Source of the DNA: Geobacter sp.
Lineage (GTDB): Bacteria; Desulfobacterota; Desulfuromonadia; Geobacterales; Pseudopelobacteraceae
Length of the DNA: 35,116 bases
Direction of reading: 5' to 3'
Assembly: GCA_025360785.1 (NCBI GenBank)
Contig: JANYBN010000226.1
Span: forward strand, 1-35,116
The stretch's first letter is position 1; each line of letters opens with the position of its first letter. Positions 27,471 to 35,116 of the stretch are shown piece after piece. The notes beneath the pieces were generated by a model. The model was not told the DNA's origin. It made no database searches and saw nothing but the letters and a program-made list of their open reading frames with translations. A program made the position numbers and the translations under genes.

Positions 27471-28304
27471 ATGACCCGTGAAATTATCTCAGGAAATGTG
27501 AAAATCGGCGGCAATCGTCCGCTGGTTCTGATTGCCGGGCCATGCGTTATCGAGAACGAAACCGCAACCATGCGTCATGCCGAGCGGCTGATGACTATTT
27601 GCAATGGGCTGTCAATTCCGCTGATTTTCAAAGCTTCCTACGACAAGGCCAACCGTACCTCGATCAATGCCTACCGGGGGCCGGGGCTTAAAGATGGCCT
27701 TGCCATCCTTCGCAAGGTCAAAGAATCACTGGGAGTACCAGTCATTTCGGATATTCACTCGATCGAGCAGATTGCACCGGCGGCCGAGGTGCTGGATATT
27801 CTCCAAATACCGGCTTTTCTCTGCCGTCAGACAGACCTTTTGGTTGCTGCTGCCAAGAGCGGCCGGATCATCAATGTTAAAAAGGGACAGTTTCTGGCCC
27901 CATGGGATATGAAAAACGTCGCCGGAAAAATTGCCGCGAGCGGTAACGAAAACATCATTCTTACCGAACGCGGTGCTTCTTTCGGCTATAACAATCTTGT
28001 CGTGGACATGCGCAGTTTCCCGGTCATGCGAGCTACCGGTTATCCGGTTGTATTTGATGCTACTCACAGCGTGCAGCTTCCTGGAGGTCAGGGAGACAGT
28101 TCGGGTGGGCAGCGGGAGTTTGTGGAATATCTTTCCCGGGCGGCTGTTGCCACCGGGCTTGACGGCATTTTCATGGAGGTGCATGAAGACCCTGACAAAG
28201 CGCTCTGTGACGGTCCAAACTCGATACCTCTCAGCGAACTTCCGGCGTTGCTTAAAACTCTGAAAACGCTTGATTTTGTCATTAAACAGAGGCCGTCGGC
28301 ATGA
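27471..28304 (+). CDS. kdsA: Kdo-8-phosphate synthase
   Basis: 277 residues. It condenses phosphoenolpyruvate with arabinose-5-phosphate to Kdo-8-phosphate. Characteristic segments: [10 protein letters not shown] (19-28), [39 protein letters not shown] and [13 protein letters not shown]. Three bases separate it from pyrG and four bases overlap kdsD, so it is embedded in one operon. It acts directly downstream of KdsD and upstream of KdsC. Confidence 0.97.
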   Translation: MTREIISGNVKIGGNRPLVLIAGPCVIENETATMRHAERLMTICNGLSIPLIFKASYDKANRTSINAYRGPGLKDGLAILRKVKESLGVPVISDIHSIEQIAPAAEVLDILQIPAFLCRQTDLLVAAAKSGRIINVKKGQFLAPWDMKNVAGKIAASGNENIILTERGASFGYNNLVVDMRSFPVMRATGYPVVFDATHSVQLPGGQGDSSGGQREFVEYLSRAAVATGLDGIFMEVHEDPDKALCDGPNSIPLSELPALLKTLKTLDFVIKQRPSA

Positions 28305-29269
28305 CTGTTATCGCTGAGGCACGCCGGGTAATCCGGGTTGAAGCACAGGCTCTGTCAGCCATGGCTGACCGCATTGATGATTCGTTCGAGCTTGCGATTG
28401 ATTTGATACTCGGGAGTACAGGGCGGGTTATTGTCAGCGGAATGGGCAAATCCGGTCTTGTCGGCCAGAAGATTGCCTCCACCATGGCTTCAACCGGAAC
28501 ACCGGCCTTTTTTCTGCATCCTGCAGAAGGAATACATGGTGATCTGGGAATGATCATGAAGGGTGATGTTGTAATTGCTATTTCAAACAGTGGTGAAACT
28601 GATGAAATCCTGAGAATACTCCCCTCTATTAAACGTCTGGGAGCATGTCTGATCGCCATGAGCGGAAATCCTGAATCAAACCTGGCCCGTTCAAGTGATG
28701 TTTTTCTTGATGTCTCGGTTTCGGAGGAGGCATGTCCTCTTGGTTTGGCTCCTACTGCGTCCACCACCGCTACGCTGGCAATGGGAGACGCGCTGGCAGT
28801 GGCATTGCTGGTAAAGCGCGGCTTCAAGGCAGAGGATTTCGCAATATTTCACCCCGGTGGGTCGCTTGGCAAAAAGCTGATTCTGAGGGTTGAAGATCTG
28901 ATGCACTCTGGCGAAGCCATTCCGCTGGTTCAGGAAGATACATTGATGAAGGAGGCACTGTTTGTGATCACCTCAAAGGGGCTTGGAGTCACTGGTGTCT
29001 GTGATTCAAACGGCGCTCTGATTGGTGTAATTACCGATGGAGACTTGCGCAGATCGCTGGAAAAAGGTTTTGACATTCTCAATCAGCGTGCCTCGGAAAT
29101 CATGAAGCACGGACCGCTTCGTATCAAACGGTCGGAGCTTGCCGCTGCTGCGCTGCAGATAATGGAGCAACGTGCCATTACATCTCTGTTCGTTTTTGAA
29201 AACGATCAAATTTTATCTCCGTGCGGTGTTATTCACCTTCATGACATCCTGAAGGCTGGTATTGCCTGA
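28301..29269 (+). CDS. kdsD: Arabinose-5-phosphate isomerase (SIS + two CBS domains)
   Basis: 322 residues of the KpsF/GutQ family. It converts ribulose-5-phosphate to arabinose-5-phosphate, the first committed step to Kdo. The SIS domain (about 30-180) has [25 protein letters not shown] and [10 protein letters not shown]. Two CBS domains follow (about 205-320). ATGA overlap with kdsA and a one-base overlap with kdsC show tight coupling. The paralogues kpsF and gutQ share this architecture; context makes kdsD the right role. Confidence 0.95.
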   Translation: MTVIAEARRVIRVEAQALSAMADRIDDSFELAIDLILGSTGRVIVSGMGKSGLVGQKIASTMASTGTPAFFLHPAEGIHGDLGMIMKGDVVIAISNSGETDEILRILPSIKRLGACLIAMSGNPESNLARSSDVFLDVSVSEEACPLGLAPTASTTATLAMGDALAVALLVKRGFKAEDFAIFHPGGSLGKKLILRVEDLMHSGEAIPLVQEDTLMKEALFVITSKGLGVTGVCDSNGALIGVITDGDLRRSLEKGFDILNQRASEIMKHGPLRIKRSELAAAALQIMEQRAITSLFVFENDQILSPCGVIHLHDILKAGIA

Positions 29270-29784
29270 TGAATGAGAAACTTGCGGATATCCGCCTTTT
29301 ATTGCTTGATGTTGATGGTGTTATGACCGATGGCGGCATTATATATGATGTCAACGGTGTAGAAACCAAGGTATTTAATGTCAAGGATGGGCATGGCATC
29401 AAGATGCTGCAGAGATACGGCATTGAAGTTGGTATCATAACCGGCCGCACCTCGCCTGTCGTTGATTTCAGGGCAAAAGAACTGGGAATCGAACTGCTTT
29501 ATCAAGGAGCGCTGAAAAAGCTTGATAGCTACCTTGACGTGAAACAGAAAACCGGACTTATCGACAGTCAAATCGCATATATGGGAGATGATGTTATTGA
29601 TGTTCCGGTCATGCAGCGCGTAATTTTTTCTGCGGCTCCAGCCGATGCATTGGTCGAAGTTCGTAATATCGCAAATTATGTGACGTGCCTTGCTGGTGGA
29701 AGAGGTGCTGTACGTGAAGTATGCGATCTGATTCTCAAAGGGCGCGGTCTGTGGGATGATGTTGCGACCCGCTATGAACTGTAA
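29269..29784 (+). CDS. kdsC: Kdo-8-phosphate phosphatase (HAD family)
   Basis: 171 residues. It removes phosphate from Kdo-8-phosphate to give Kdo. Type C0 HAD layout without a cap domain: nucleophile motif LLLDVDGVMTDGGI near residues 11-24, IITGRTSP, a Lys in GALKKLDS and the acidic motif YMGDDVIDVPVM. Length matches the tetrameric KdsC family. It starts inside the kdsD stop (TGATG). Confidence 0.95.
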   Translation: MNEKLADIRLLLLDVDGVMTDGGIIYDVNGVETKVFNVKDGHGIKMLQRYGIEVGIITGRTSPVVDFRAKELGIELLYQGALKKLDSYLDVKQKTGLIDSQIAYMGDDVIDVPVMQRVIFSAAPADALVEVRNIANYVTCLAGGRGAVREVCDLILKGRGLWDDVATRYEL

Positions 29785-29866
29785 TACAATCTCTATGCCA
29801 AATGCATCAATCCTGCTACGTTGTGCTGGACAGTCCCGCTCCTCAATGATATAGTTTCCTCCTATT

Positions 29867-30436
29867 ATGGTATCGCCCGTTTATATCAGGCCTTTGCTGG
29901 CACTACTTTTTATGGCGGTGATTGTTGCTATCGCGGCCGTAGTTCTCCGGAATAGTCCTCAAGGATTATCACCGGTACCGTCAGCCACTCAGCAACTTCC
30001 CCACAACATTGATGTAGCCTTGAAAAAGGCCCGGTTTTCAGAGATCCAGGATGGCCTGGTAGCATGGGAACTTATTGCAGAACGGGCTGAGTACGATAAG
30101 GGTGGAGATATGGCATATCTTTCAGATATCCGGATGGAATTCAAGCAAACCAAATCGCATGGGGCAGTAACTGTTACCGCAAATAATGGTGTCTATTCGA
30201 TTACAACAAAAACAGTCAGGCTAAATGGTCAGGTACATCTCATAACTGAAGATGATGCCAGCTTCAAAACCGAATCAATCGTATATAACGGCGTAACTGC
30301 CCATTTTTCAACGCCTGACCCGGTGCTTTTCCATCAACAAAGGTTACAGCTTGCCGCCGTTGGGATGGATTTGGGTGTCAATAATCAACGGGCCAGTTTT
30401 CATTCTGCAGTTGATGCAGCAATTAATATCAGATAG
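29867..30436 (+). CDS. lptC: LPS export protein LptC
   Basis: 189 residues. A single N-terminal membrane anchor (about 8-27) is followed by a periplasmic beta-jellyroll: DVALKKARFSEIQDGLVAWEL, DIRMEF and GQVHLITED. LptC receives LPS from the LptBFG transporter and passes it to LptA. Identity rests on this pattern and on its position between kdsC and lptA. The ATG has no Shine-Dalgarno; the leader is pyrimidine-rich (TTTCCTCCT), and an in-frame stop at 29852 rules out an earlier start. Confidence 0.85.
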   Translation: MVSPVYIRPLLALLFMAVIVAIAAVVLRNSPQGLSPVPSATQQLPHNIDVALKKARFSEIQDGLVAWELIAERAEYDKGGDMAYLSDIRMEFKQTKSHGAVTVTANNGVYSITTKTVRLNGQVHLITEDDASFKTESIVYNGVTAHFSTPDPVLFHQQRLQLAAVGMDLGVNNQRASFHSAVDAAINIR

Positions 30437-30493
30437 AAATGTGTGGATAGATCTAGATTGATTATCTTTACGGTGGCTTCAGTTAAGGTATGG

Positions 30494-31018
30494 ATGATGA
30501 GAGTATATTTTTTCTGCATGGCGATAATATGTCTGTTGTGTCTGACACCGGGTTCGGCCGTTCCGGCCGCAATTCCTGTACATAAGGACCGGTCCAGCCT
30601 GCCGATTACCGTTAAATCCAACGAGATGACCGCCGACAACAAAGGGAAAACGGCTATATTCTCCGGTAAGGTGGTTGCGAAGCAAGGTGATATAACTATT
30701 TATTCTGATAAACTTGTCGTCAGTTACGCGGATAAAAACAATGATGTTGATAAAGTCGAAGCGCATGGCAACGTCAGGATTGTCCAACTGAACAGAACAG
30801 GTTTTGCCGATCAGGCTGTTTATGATAGCCGTAACGGACGGATTGTTTTGACCGGAACCCCAAGGGTAGTGCAGGGTAGTGATAGCATCAGCGGAAAAGT
30901 GATTACATATTACGTCGATGACGAAAAGAGTGACGCCTCAAGCGGAGGCGATCCGAAAGCGCGTGTCGAAGCTGTTATTAATCCGCCAGCAAGGAAGAAT
31001 GATGCCGGAAGTCGTTGA
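30494..31018 (+). CDS. lptA: LPS transport periplasmic protein LptA
   Basis: 174 residues from the chosen ATG. A signal peptide (about 1-24, ending GSAVPAA) is followed by an OstA-type beta-jellyroll: PITVKSNEMTADNKGKTAIF, SGKVVAKQGDITIYSDKL and VEAHGNVRIVQ. It bridges LptC and the outer-membrane LptD. The frame opens at a GTG at 30443. The tandem ATGs at 30494/30497 sit 5-8 bases after AAGG and begin a cleaner signal peptide. The 3' end overlaps lptB by 17 bases. Confidence 0.9.
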   Translation: MMRVYFFCMAIICLLCLTPGSAVPAAIPVHKDRSSLPITVKSNEMTADNKGKTAIFSGKVVAKQGDITIYSDKLVVSYADKNNDVDKVEAHGNVRIVQLNRTGFADQAVYDSRNGRIVLTGTPRVVQGSDSISGKVITYYVDDEKSDASSGGDPKARVEAVINPPARKNDAGSR

Positions 31019-31742
31019 TTCTTCTAAACTTTGGACTAAAGCTCTTAAAAAAACATACGGCAGCCGTCAGGTCGTCTGTGGTGTAGATATTTCGATAACA
31101 TCCGGATCAGTTATCGGACTCCTGGGGCCAAACGGCGCCGGAAAAACAACGACCTTTTATATGGTGGTCGGGTTGGCGCAGCCTGACGGCGGCCAGGTTT
31201 TTCTTGGTGATGAAGAGATAACAGCGCTTCCGATGTACCAGCGAGCCCGGCGCGGCATCAGCTATCTTCCTCAGGAAGCTTCTGTCTTTCGCAAACTGTC
31301 AGTGGCGGATAATCTGATGGCAATTATCGAAACAGTAGAGCCTGATAAGCGCCTTGGTCGTCAGAGAATGGAACAATTGCTGGAGGAGTTTTCCATTACT
31401 CACATCGCATCATCAAAGGGATACGCACTTTCAGGCGGTGAGCGTCGCCGTGTTGAAATAGCTCGTGCGCTTATAACAAATCCTTCGTTCATTCTTCTTG
31501 ACGAACCGTTCGCAGGCATAGATCCGATTGCTGTTGCCGATATACAGGGGTTGATTGTTTCCCTGAAAAACAAAAATATAGGTGTTTTGATTTCGGATCA
31601 TAACGTCCGGGAAACCCTTGGTGTTTGTGATTCAGCATATATTATGAGCAGTGGTGCCGTGCTGGAATACGGAAATCCGAACGAGATTGCCGAGAGTAAA
31701 AAAGCTCAAGAGATTTATTTGGGTAAAGATTTCCGGCTTTAA
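31002..31742 (+). CDS. lptB: LPS export ABC transporter ATP-binding protein LptB
   Basis: 246 residues. Walker A GPNGAGKTT (42-50), the Q-loop region SYLPQEASVFRKL, signature LSGGERRR, Walker B FILLDEPFAGIDP and switch His in SDHNVRETL. SYLPQEASVFRKL and the ending NEIAESKKAQEIYLG are typical of LptB. It powers LPS extraction with LptFG, which are not in the window. AAGGA lies 6 bases before the ATG at 31002; 30999 is also an ATG, and the longer frame overlaps lptA more deeply. Confidence 0.96.
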   Translation: MPEVVDSSKLWTKALKKTYGSRQVVCGVDISITSGSVIGLLGPNGAGKTTTFYMVVGLAQPDGGQVFLGDEEITALPMYQRARRGISYLPQEASVFRKLSVADNLMAIIETVEPDKRLGRQRMEQLLEEFSITHIASSKGYALSGGERRRVEIARALITNPSFILLDEPFAGIDPIAVADIQGLIVSLKNKNIGVLISDHNVRETLGVCDSAYIMSSGAVLEYGNPNEIAESKKAQEIYLGKDFRL

Positions 31743-31858
31743 TTAACTATGATTTGCTGCAAGCGTAGGAACATACGGTAGACGCGATAATCTCGTCAAT
31801 ATTTTGCTCTACGGATTATTTAAATTAATTCCCATATCGGGTTTGAGGTCAACGTTTC

Positions 31859-33301
31859 ATGGCAATGGAGATGCGTCAACAACTGAAAATGTCTCAGCAA
31901 CTGGTGATGACTCCGCAGTTGCAGCAGGCTATCAAGCTGCTTCAGTTGACACGGCTGGAACTTCAGGAACTTGTCATACAGGAACTGGAGGAAAACCCGC
32001 TTCTTGAAGAATCCAGCGAGATGGAAGAAATCCGCGAGCCGGATACGCTTGAAGTTGCTGAGCAGGAACTGGAACCGGTGCAGGATACGGCGGATTTTCA
32101 TGAAGTGGAAACCGGCGAGGATACTCTGCGGGATTGGGACAGCTACCTCGACGGCTACAACTACAGCTCCGGAGAACAGCAGTACGGCGGTGAAGATGAG
32201 CGCCCTTCATTTGAAAACCTGCTGACAAAAAAAGGTACCCTGATCGATCACCTCTTGTGGCAGCTCCATATGGGTCAGTATTCAGAAATGGATGTTCGTG
32301 TGGGCGAGGTAATTATCGGCAACGTCGATGACTATGGCTATCTGCGTGCGTCTTTGCCGGAAATAGCCGCCGCAAGTAATGCCACGGAAGAAGATGTTCA
32401 GGATGTGCTTGAATGCATTCAGGAATTTGATCCGCCTGGCGTTGCAGCTCGGGATCTGCGTGAATGTCTGCTTATTCAGGCCTGTAATCTGGGCATGAAG
32501 GGGAGTATAGTTGAGAGCATACTGAAAAATCATCTAAGTGACCTGGAAAAAAGAAACTATAAACAGATTGCCCGTTCATTAAAGGTTGATATGAACCAGG
32601 TGCTGGTGGCTTCCAGGATTATTTCGGGATTTGATCCACGCCCGGGCTCATCATTCAGTACCGATGACGTTCATTATATATCTCCAGATATTTTTGTGCA
32701 TAAGGTCGGAGATGATTATGTTGTCATGCTAAATGAAGATGGTTTGCCAAATCTGAAAGTCAGCAGCCAGTATACTGATGTTCGTGGAAATGGTACAATC
32801 GACACCCAAACTGAGCATTATATCAGTGACAAGATGCGTTCGGCAGCTTGGTTGATCAAAAGCATTCAGCAGCGGCAGAGAACCATCTATAAAGTTGCAA
32901 AAAGTATCATCCGTTTTCAGCGTGAATATTTTGACCGTGGCATTGAATACCTCCGTCCGCTGGTGCTAAGGGATATAGCTGAAGATATCGGTATGCATGA
33001 ATCAACAATCAGCCGGGTCACTACTAATAAATATATGCAGACACCACAGGGATTGCTGGAGCTTAAATACTTTTTTAACAGCGGCCTATCGACCAGCGAT
33101 GGAGATTTTGTCGCTTCTGAGAGTGTGAAAAACAGGATCAAAGATATTATCGAAAGGGAAAATACTAAAAAACCGCTTTCTGATCAGAAAATTGCCGAAT
33201 TGCTGACAAGCGAGTCGGTGAACATAGCTCGTCGCACGGTAACAAAATATCGCGAAATGCTTAACCTTGGCTCATCTACTGAACGTAAACGACATTTTTG
33301 A
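31859..33301 (+). CDS. rpoN: RNA polymerase sigma-54 factor RpoN
   Basis: 480 residues. Glutamine-rich region I (MRQQLKMSQQLVMTPQLQQA), an acidic region II (about 45-110), the core-binding and helix-turn-helix parts (HESTISRVTTNKYMQTPQG), and the RpoN box ARRTVTKYRE at 457-466 that reads the -24 element. It directs transcription from -24/-12 promoters with enhancer-binding activators. GAGG lies 11 bases upstream of the ATG. The 116-base gap from lptB may hold its own promoter, but I see no convincing one. Gene order with hpf, hprK and rapZ is the usual one. Confidence 0.97.
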   Translation: MAMEMRQQLKMSQQLVMTPQLQQAIKLLQLTRLELQELVIQELEENPLLEESSEMEEIREPDTLEVAEQELEPVQDTADFHEVETGEDTLRDWDSYLDGYNYSSGEQQYGGEDERPSFENLLTKKGTLIDHLLWQLHMGQYSEMDVRVGEVIIGNVDDYGYLRASLPEIAAASNATEEDVQDVLECIQEFDPPGVAARDLRECLLIQACNLGMKGSIVESILKNHLSDLEKRNYKQIARSLKVDMNQVLVASRIISGFDPRPGSSFSTDDVHYISPDIFVHKVGDDYVVMLNEDGLPNLKVSSQYTDVRGNGTIDTQTEHYISDKMRSAAWLIKSIQQRQRTIYKVAKSIIRFQREYFDRGIEYLRPLVLRDIAEDIGMHESTISRVTTNKYMQTPQGLLELKYFFNSGLSTSDGDFVASESVKNRIKDIIERENTKKPLSDQKIAELLTSESVNIARRTVTKYREMLNLGSSTERKRHF

Positions 33302-33358
33302 CGTACTGCTGATTCGGTAGTCGTCCATTTCACAGCACTAACCACACAGGAGGATTGT

Positions 33359-33907
33359 ATGCAGGTAACAATGACATTCAGACACATGGAACAGAGTGAC
33401 GCGCTCAAGGCGTATGCGGAAGAAAAACTTGAGCGGGTAACAAAGTATATCGATAGTCCGATTAACGTTCAGGTCTACTTTTCTGTAGAAAAGAAGATTC
33501 GTCACATTGTCGAAATTGTTATTAATTCAAAAGGCGTCAGCACCAAGGCTTCCGATACGACTCACGACATGTATGCAGCTATTGACGCGGTAATCGACAA
33601 AATTGAACGTCAGCTTGTGCGCTACAAAGAGAAAATTAAAGCTCATAAACCGAATGGCGATGAACATGGTCGTCAGCTCTCTAAAAAGATTTTTGAGGCT
33701 GAGAGTATTGAAGCCAGTACAGATTCTCTTGTTATTAAAACATCTACTGAGACCGCCAAGCCGATGTCGGTAGAAGAGGCTGTTATGCAGATGGATCTTC
33801 TGCATAAGGATTTTATTGTATTCACTGACGCCGACAGCAGTGAAATCAATGTTCTTTATCGTCGTAAAGACGGAAACTATGGCTTGATTGAACCGCATCG
33901 CGCCTAG
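33359..33907 (+). CDS. hpf: Ribosome hibernation promoting factor (long form)
   Basis: 182 residues. The N-terminal S30AE domain (MTFRHMEQSDALKAYAEEKL, then VEIVINSKG and DMYAAIDAVIDKIERQL) binds the ribosome. A linker (about 105-135) leads to a C-terminal dimerisation domain: MSVEEAVMQMDLLHKDFIVF, then INVLYRRKDGNYGLIEP. The long form pairs ribosomes into 100S dimers. CAGGAGG lies just upstream of the ATG. Confidence 0.95.
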   Translation: MQVTMTFRHMEQSDALKAYAEEKLERVTKYIDSPINVQVYFSVEKKIRHIVEIVINSKGVSTKASDTTHDMYAAIDAVIDKIERQLVRYKEKIKAHKPNGDEHGRQLSKKIFEAESIEASTDSLVIKTSTETAKPMSVEEAVMQMDLLHKDFIVFTDADSSEINVLYRRKDGNYGLIEPHRA

Positions 33908-33924
33908 AATTGATCGAAGCCAAC

Positions 33925-34884
33925 ATGGACGGTATTTCACTCTCTATACAAGATCTGCTGACTGACAATGAGTACGGTCTCGGTTTGTCACTTCTGGCCG
34001 GCAGACAGGGACTTACCCATCGTGTCTCCAGTTCTCGTATTCAGAAACCCGGACTGGCACTGGCCGGTTACACCGAGCACTTGCATCCTGACCGGTTGCA
34101 GGTGCTCGGTAACACCGAAATATCTTATCTTCAGCAGGTTGACAACCGAATTGGTGCAGAAAATCTTGCTGCGCTCTGTAACTTTCCGATATCCTGCTTT
34201 ATTGTGACCAAGGGTCTGCTTCCGCCGCAACTTCTGCTGGATCTGGCAGACGCCCGGTCTATTCCGGTGCTTGCAACCCCTCATCAATCATCCACCTTTA
34301 TATCACTGATTACCAAATTTCTTGAAGAGCGGCTGTTACCGACTACTCATTTGCATGGCGTTCTTATGGACGTGTTGGGGGTCGGGGTTCTTATCTCCGG
34401 TAAAAGCGGCATAGGCAAGAGTGAATGTGCACTCGATCTTGTGATACGTGGGCATCGCCTTGTTGCAGACGATATGGTGTTCATAAAAAAGAAGATGCCG
34501 GCTGTGCTGGTTGGGCAGGCGGAGGAGTCGCTTCAATATTTGATGGAGATTCGGGGCCTTGGCATCATCAATATCAAGGACCTTTACGGGGTTTCGGCGA
34601 TACGTGACAAGAAAATCGTAGATATGCTGCTGGAACTGGTGGATTGGGATGAATCTCATGAATATGATCGTCTGGGCGTTGATGATCGTACTATTACTAT
34701 TCTCGGTATTGAAATACCGCATATCATTATTCCAGTGAGGCCAGGTCGAAATCTGGGTTCTATTATCGAGGTTGCTGCTCGTAATAATATGTTGAAAGGT
34801 ATGGGGTATCACTCGGCCCGCGATTTTCAGAAACGGCTTTTAGCACGTATTGAGGCAAGACCACTTGGGGATGAGGTTGAGTAA
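33925..34884 (+). CDS. hprK: HPr kinase/phosphorylase
   Basis: 319 residues. An N-terminal regulatory domain (about 1-130) is followed by a kinase core with Walker A GKSGIGKS (159-166), DLVIRGHRLVADDMV, and the family signature EIRGLGIINIKDLYG. It phosphorylates or dephosphorylates a Ser of HPr-type phosphocarriers. In proteobacteria with this gene order it is tied to the PTS-Ntr system. ATG 33925 starts the usual MDGISLSIQDLL; a TTG at 33910 is an alternative. Neither has a strong Shine-Dalgarno. Confidence 0.95.
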   Translation: MDGISLSIQDLLTDNEYGLGLSLLAGRQGLTHRVSSSRIQKPGLALAGYTEHLHPDRLQVLGNTEISYLQQVDNRIGAENLAALCNFPISCFIVTKGLLPPQLLLDLADARSIPVLATPHQSSTFISLITKFLEERLLPTTHLHGVLMDVLGVGVLISGKSGIGKSECALDLVIRGHRLVADDMVFIKKKMPAVLVGQAEESLQYLMEIRGLGIINIKDLYGVSAIRDKKIVDMLLELVDWDESHEYDRLGVDDRTITILGIEIPHIIIPVRPGRNLGSIIEVAARNNMLKGMGYHSARDFQKRLLARIEARPLGDEVE

Positions 34885-34887
34885 GGT

Positions 34888-35116
34888 ATGCGCATATTAG
34901 TTATTTCCGGCATGTCCGGTTCAGGTAAATCTACAGCAGTCAGGGCCTTGGAAGATGAAGGGTATTACTGCATTGATAATCTTCCGGTACGCTTATTTAA
35001 ACGATTTGTCGATTTGATCGGCAAATCGGGAGAATCTTTCAAAGGCATTGTATTGGTGGCTGATATCCGGGGACGGGAGTTTTTTAAGGGGTATGAAAGC
35101 GCCTTTCAAAAGATTA
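34888..35116 (+). CDS. rapZ: RNase adapter/P-loop protein RapZ (partial, 3' end outside window)
   Basis: The first 76 codons are present. The P-loop GMSGSGKS (8-15), [12 protein letters not shown] and [11 protein letters not shown] are characteristic of RapZ/YvcJ nucleotide-binding proteins. E. coli RapZ guides RNase E to small RNAs that control amino-sugar synthesis; the role here is unproven. AAGG sits just before the ATG, 3 bases after the hprK stop. The gene is truncated by the end of the window, not broken. Confidence 0.93.
   Translation, partial: MRILVISGMSGSGKSTAVRALEDEGYYCIDNLPVRLFKRFVDLIGKSGESFKGIVLVADIRGREFFKGYESAFQKI

Noticed and set aside
30918-31018. Frameshift or fusion between lptA and lptB
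   Set aside because: The overlap is only 17 bases once the correct lptB start (31002) is used; both proteins are complete.

Overview
The window looks like a chromosomal segment of a Geobacter-type bacterium (Geobacterales / Desulfuromonadota). The evidence is the density of two-component and chemotaxis genes, a haem-binding cytochrome P460-type protein, and a right half with the order kdsB-pyrG-kdsA-kdsD-kdsC-lptC-lptA-lptB-rpoN-hpf-hprK-rapZ, which I know from Geobacter chromosomes. The species is not identifiable by eye. Every gene is on the + strand. No tRNA, rRNA, CRISPR array, transposase or phage gene was seen, and no gene-free stretch exceeds 300 bases (the longest is 18951-19187).

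Region 1 (59-18950) is a chemosensory and signalling cluster. It starts with cheW and a transmembrane MCP (59-2273), then a membrane hybrid histidine kinase (2389-4506). Next comes a group with its own good sigma-70-type promoter: a secreted P460-type cytochrome, a receiver/kinase hybrid, a single-domain receiver, and a 604-residue soluble MCP-like protein carrying a CheZ-like DxxxQ motif (4592-8549). A STAS-cheY-cheA-mcp-cheW run follows (8641-13838), then cheR-cheD-cheB (14011-16488), a CheV-type CheW-receiver protein (16575-17474), a kinase-like protein whose phosphoacceptor His is Asn (17569-18459), and a second cheD (18465-18950). Two cheW-mcp pairs are close paralogues. No stand-alone cheC, cheX or cheZ and no flagellar gene is present, so signal termination may rest on the 604-residue protein or on genes elsewhere.

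Region 2 (19188-24876) is a sensor-kinase group: two consecutive kinases with closely related HDLKSP-type cores, an Rcp1-like single-domain response regulator, and a receiver-PAS-kinase-receiver hybrid.

Region 3 (25026-35116) is housekeeping. It encodes the later steps of Kdo synthesis and activation (kdsD, kdsA, kdsC, kdsB), CTP synthase that supplies the CTP for CMP-Kdo, and the LptC/LptA/LptB part of the LPS export machine. The sigma-54 and PTS-Ntr-associated group rpoN-hpf-hprK-rapZ follows, with rapZ cut off by the window end.

Intergenic DNA carries three kinds of GC-rich palindromic element: two copies right after the two MCP genes, three copies of a CCCCTCCTT/AAGGAGGGG element after other stop codons, and one further inverted repeat before cheR. 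Several coding starts were moved downstream of the longest open frame because a Shine-Dalgarno sequence or an overlapping repeat favours the internal start.
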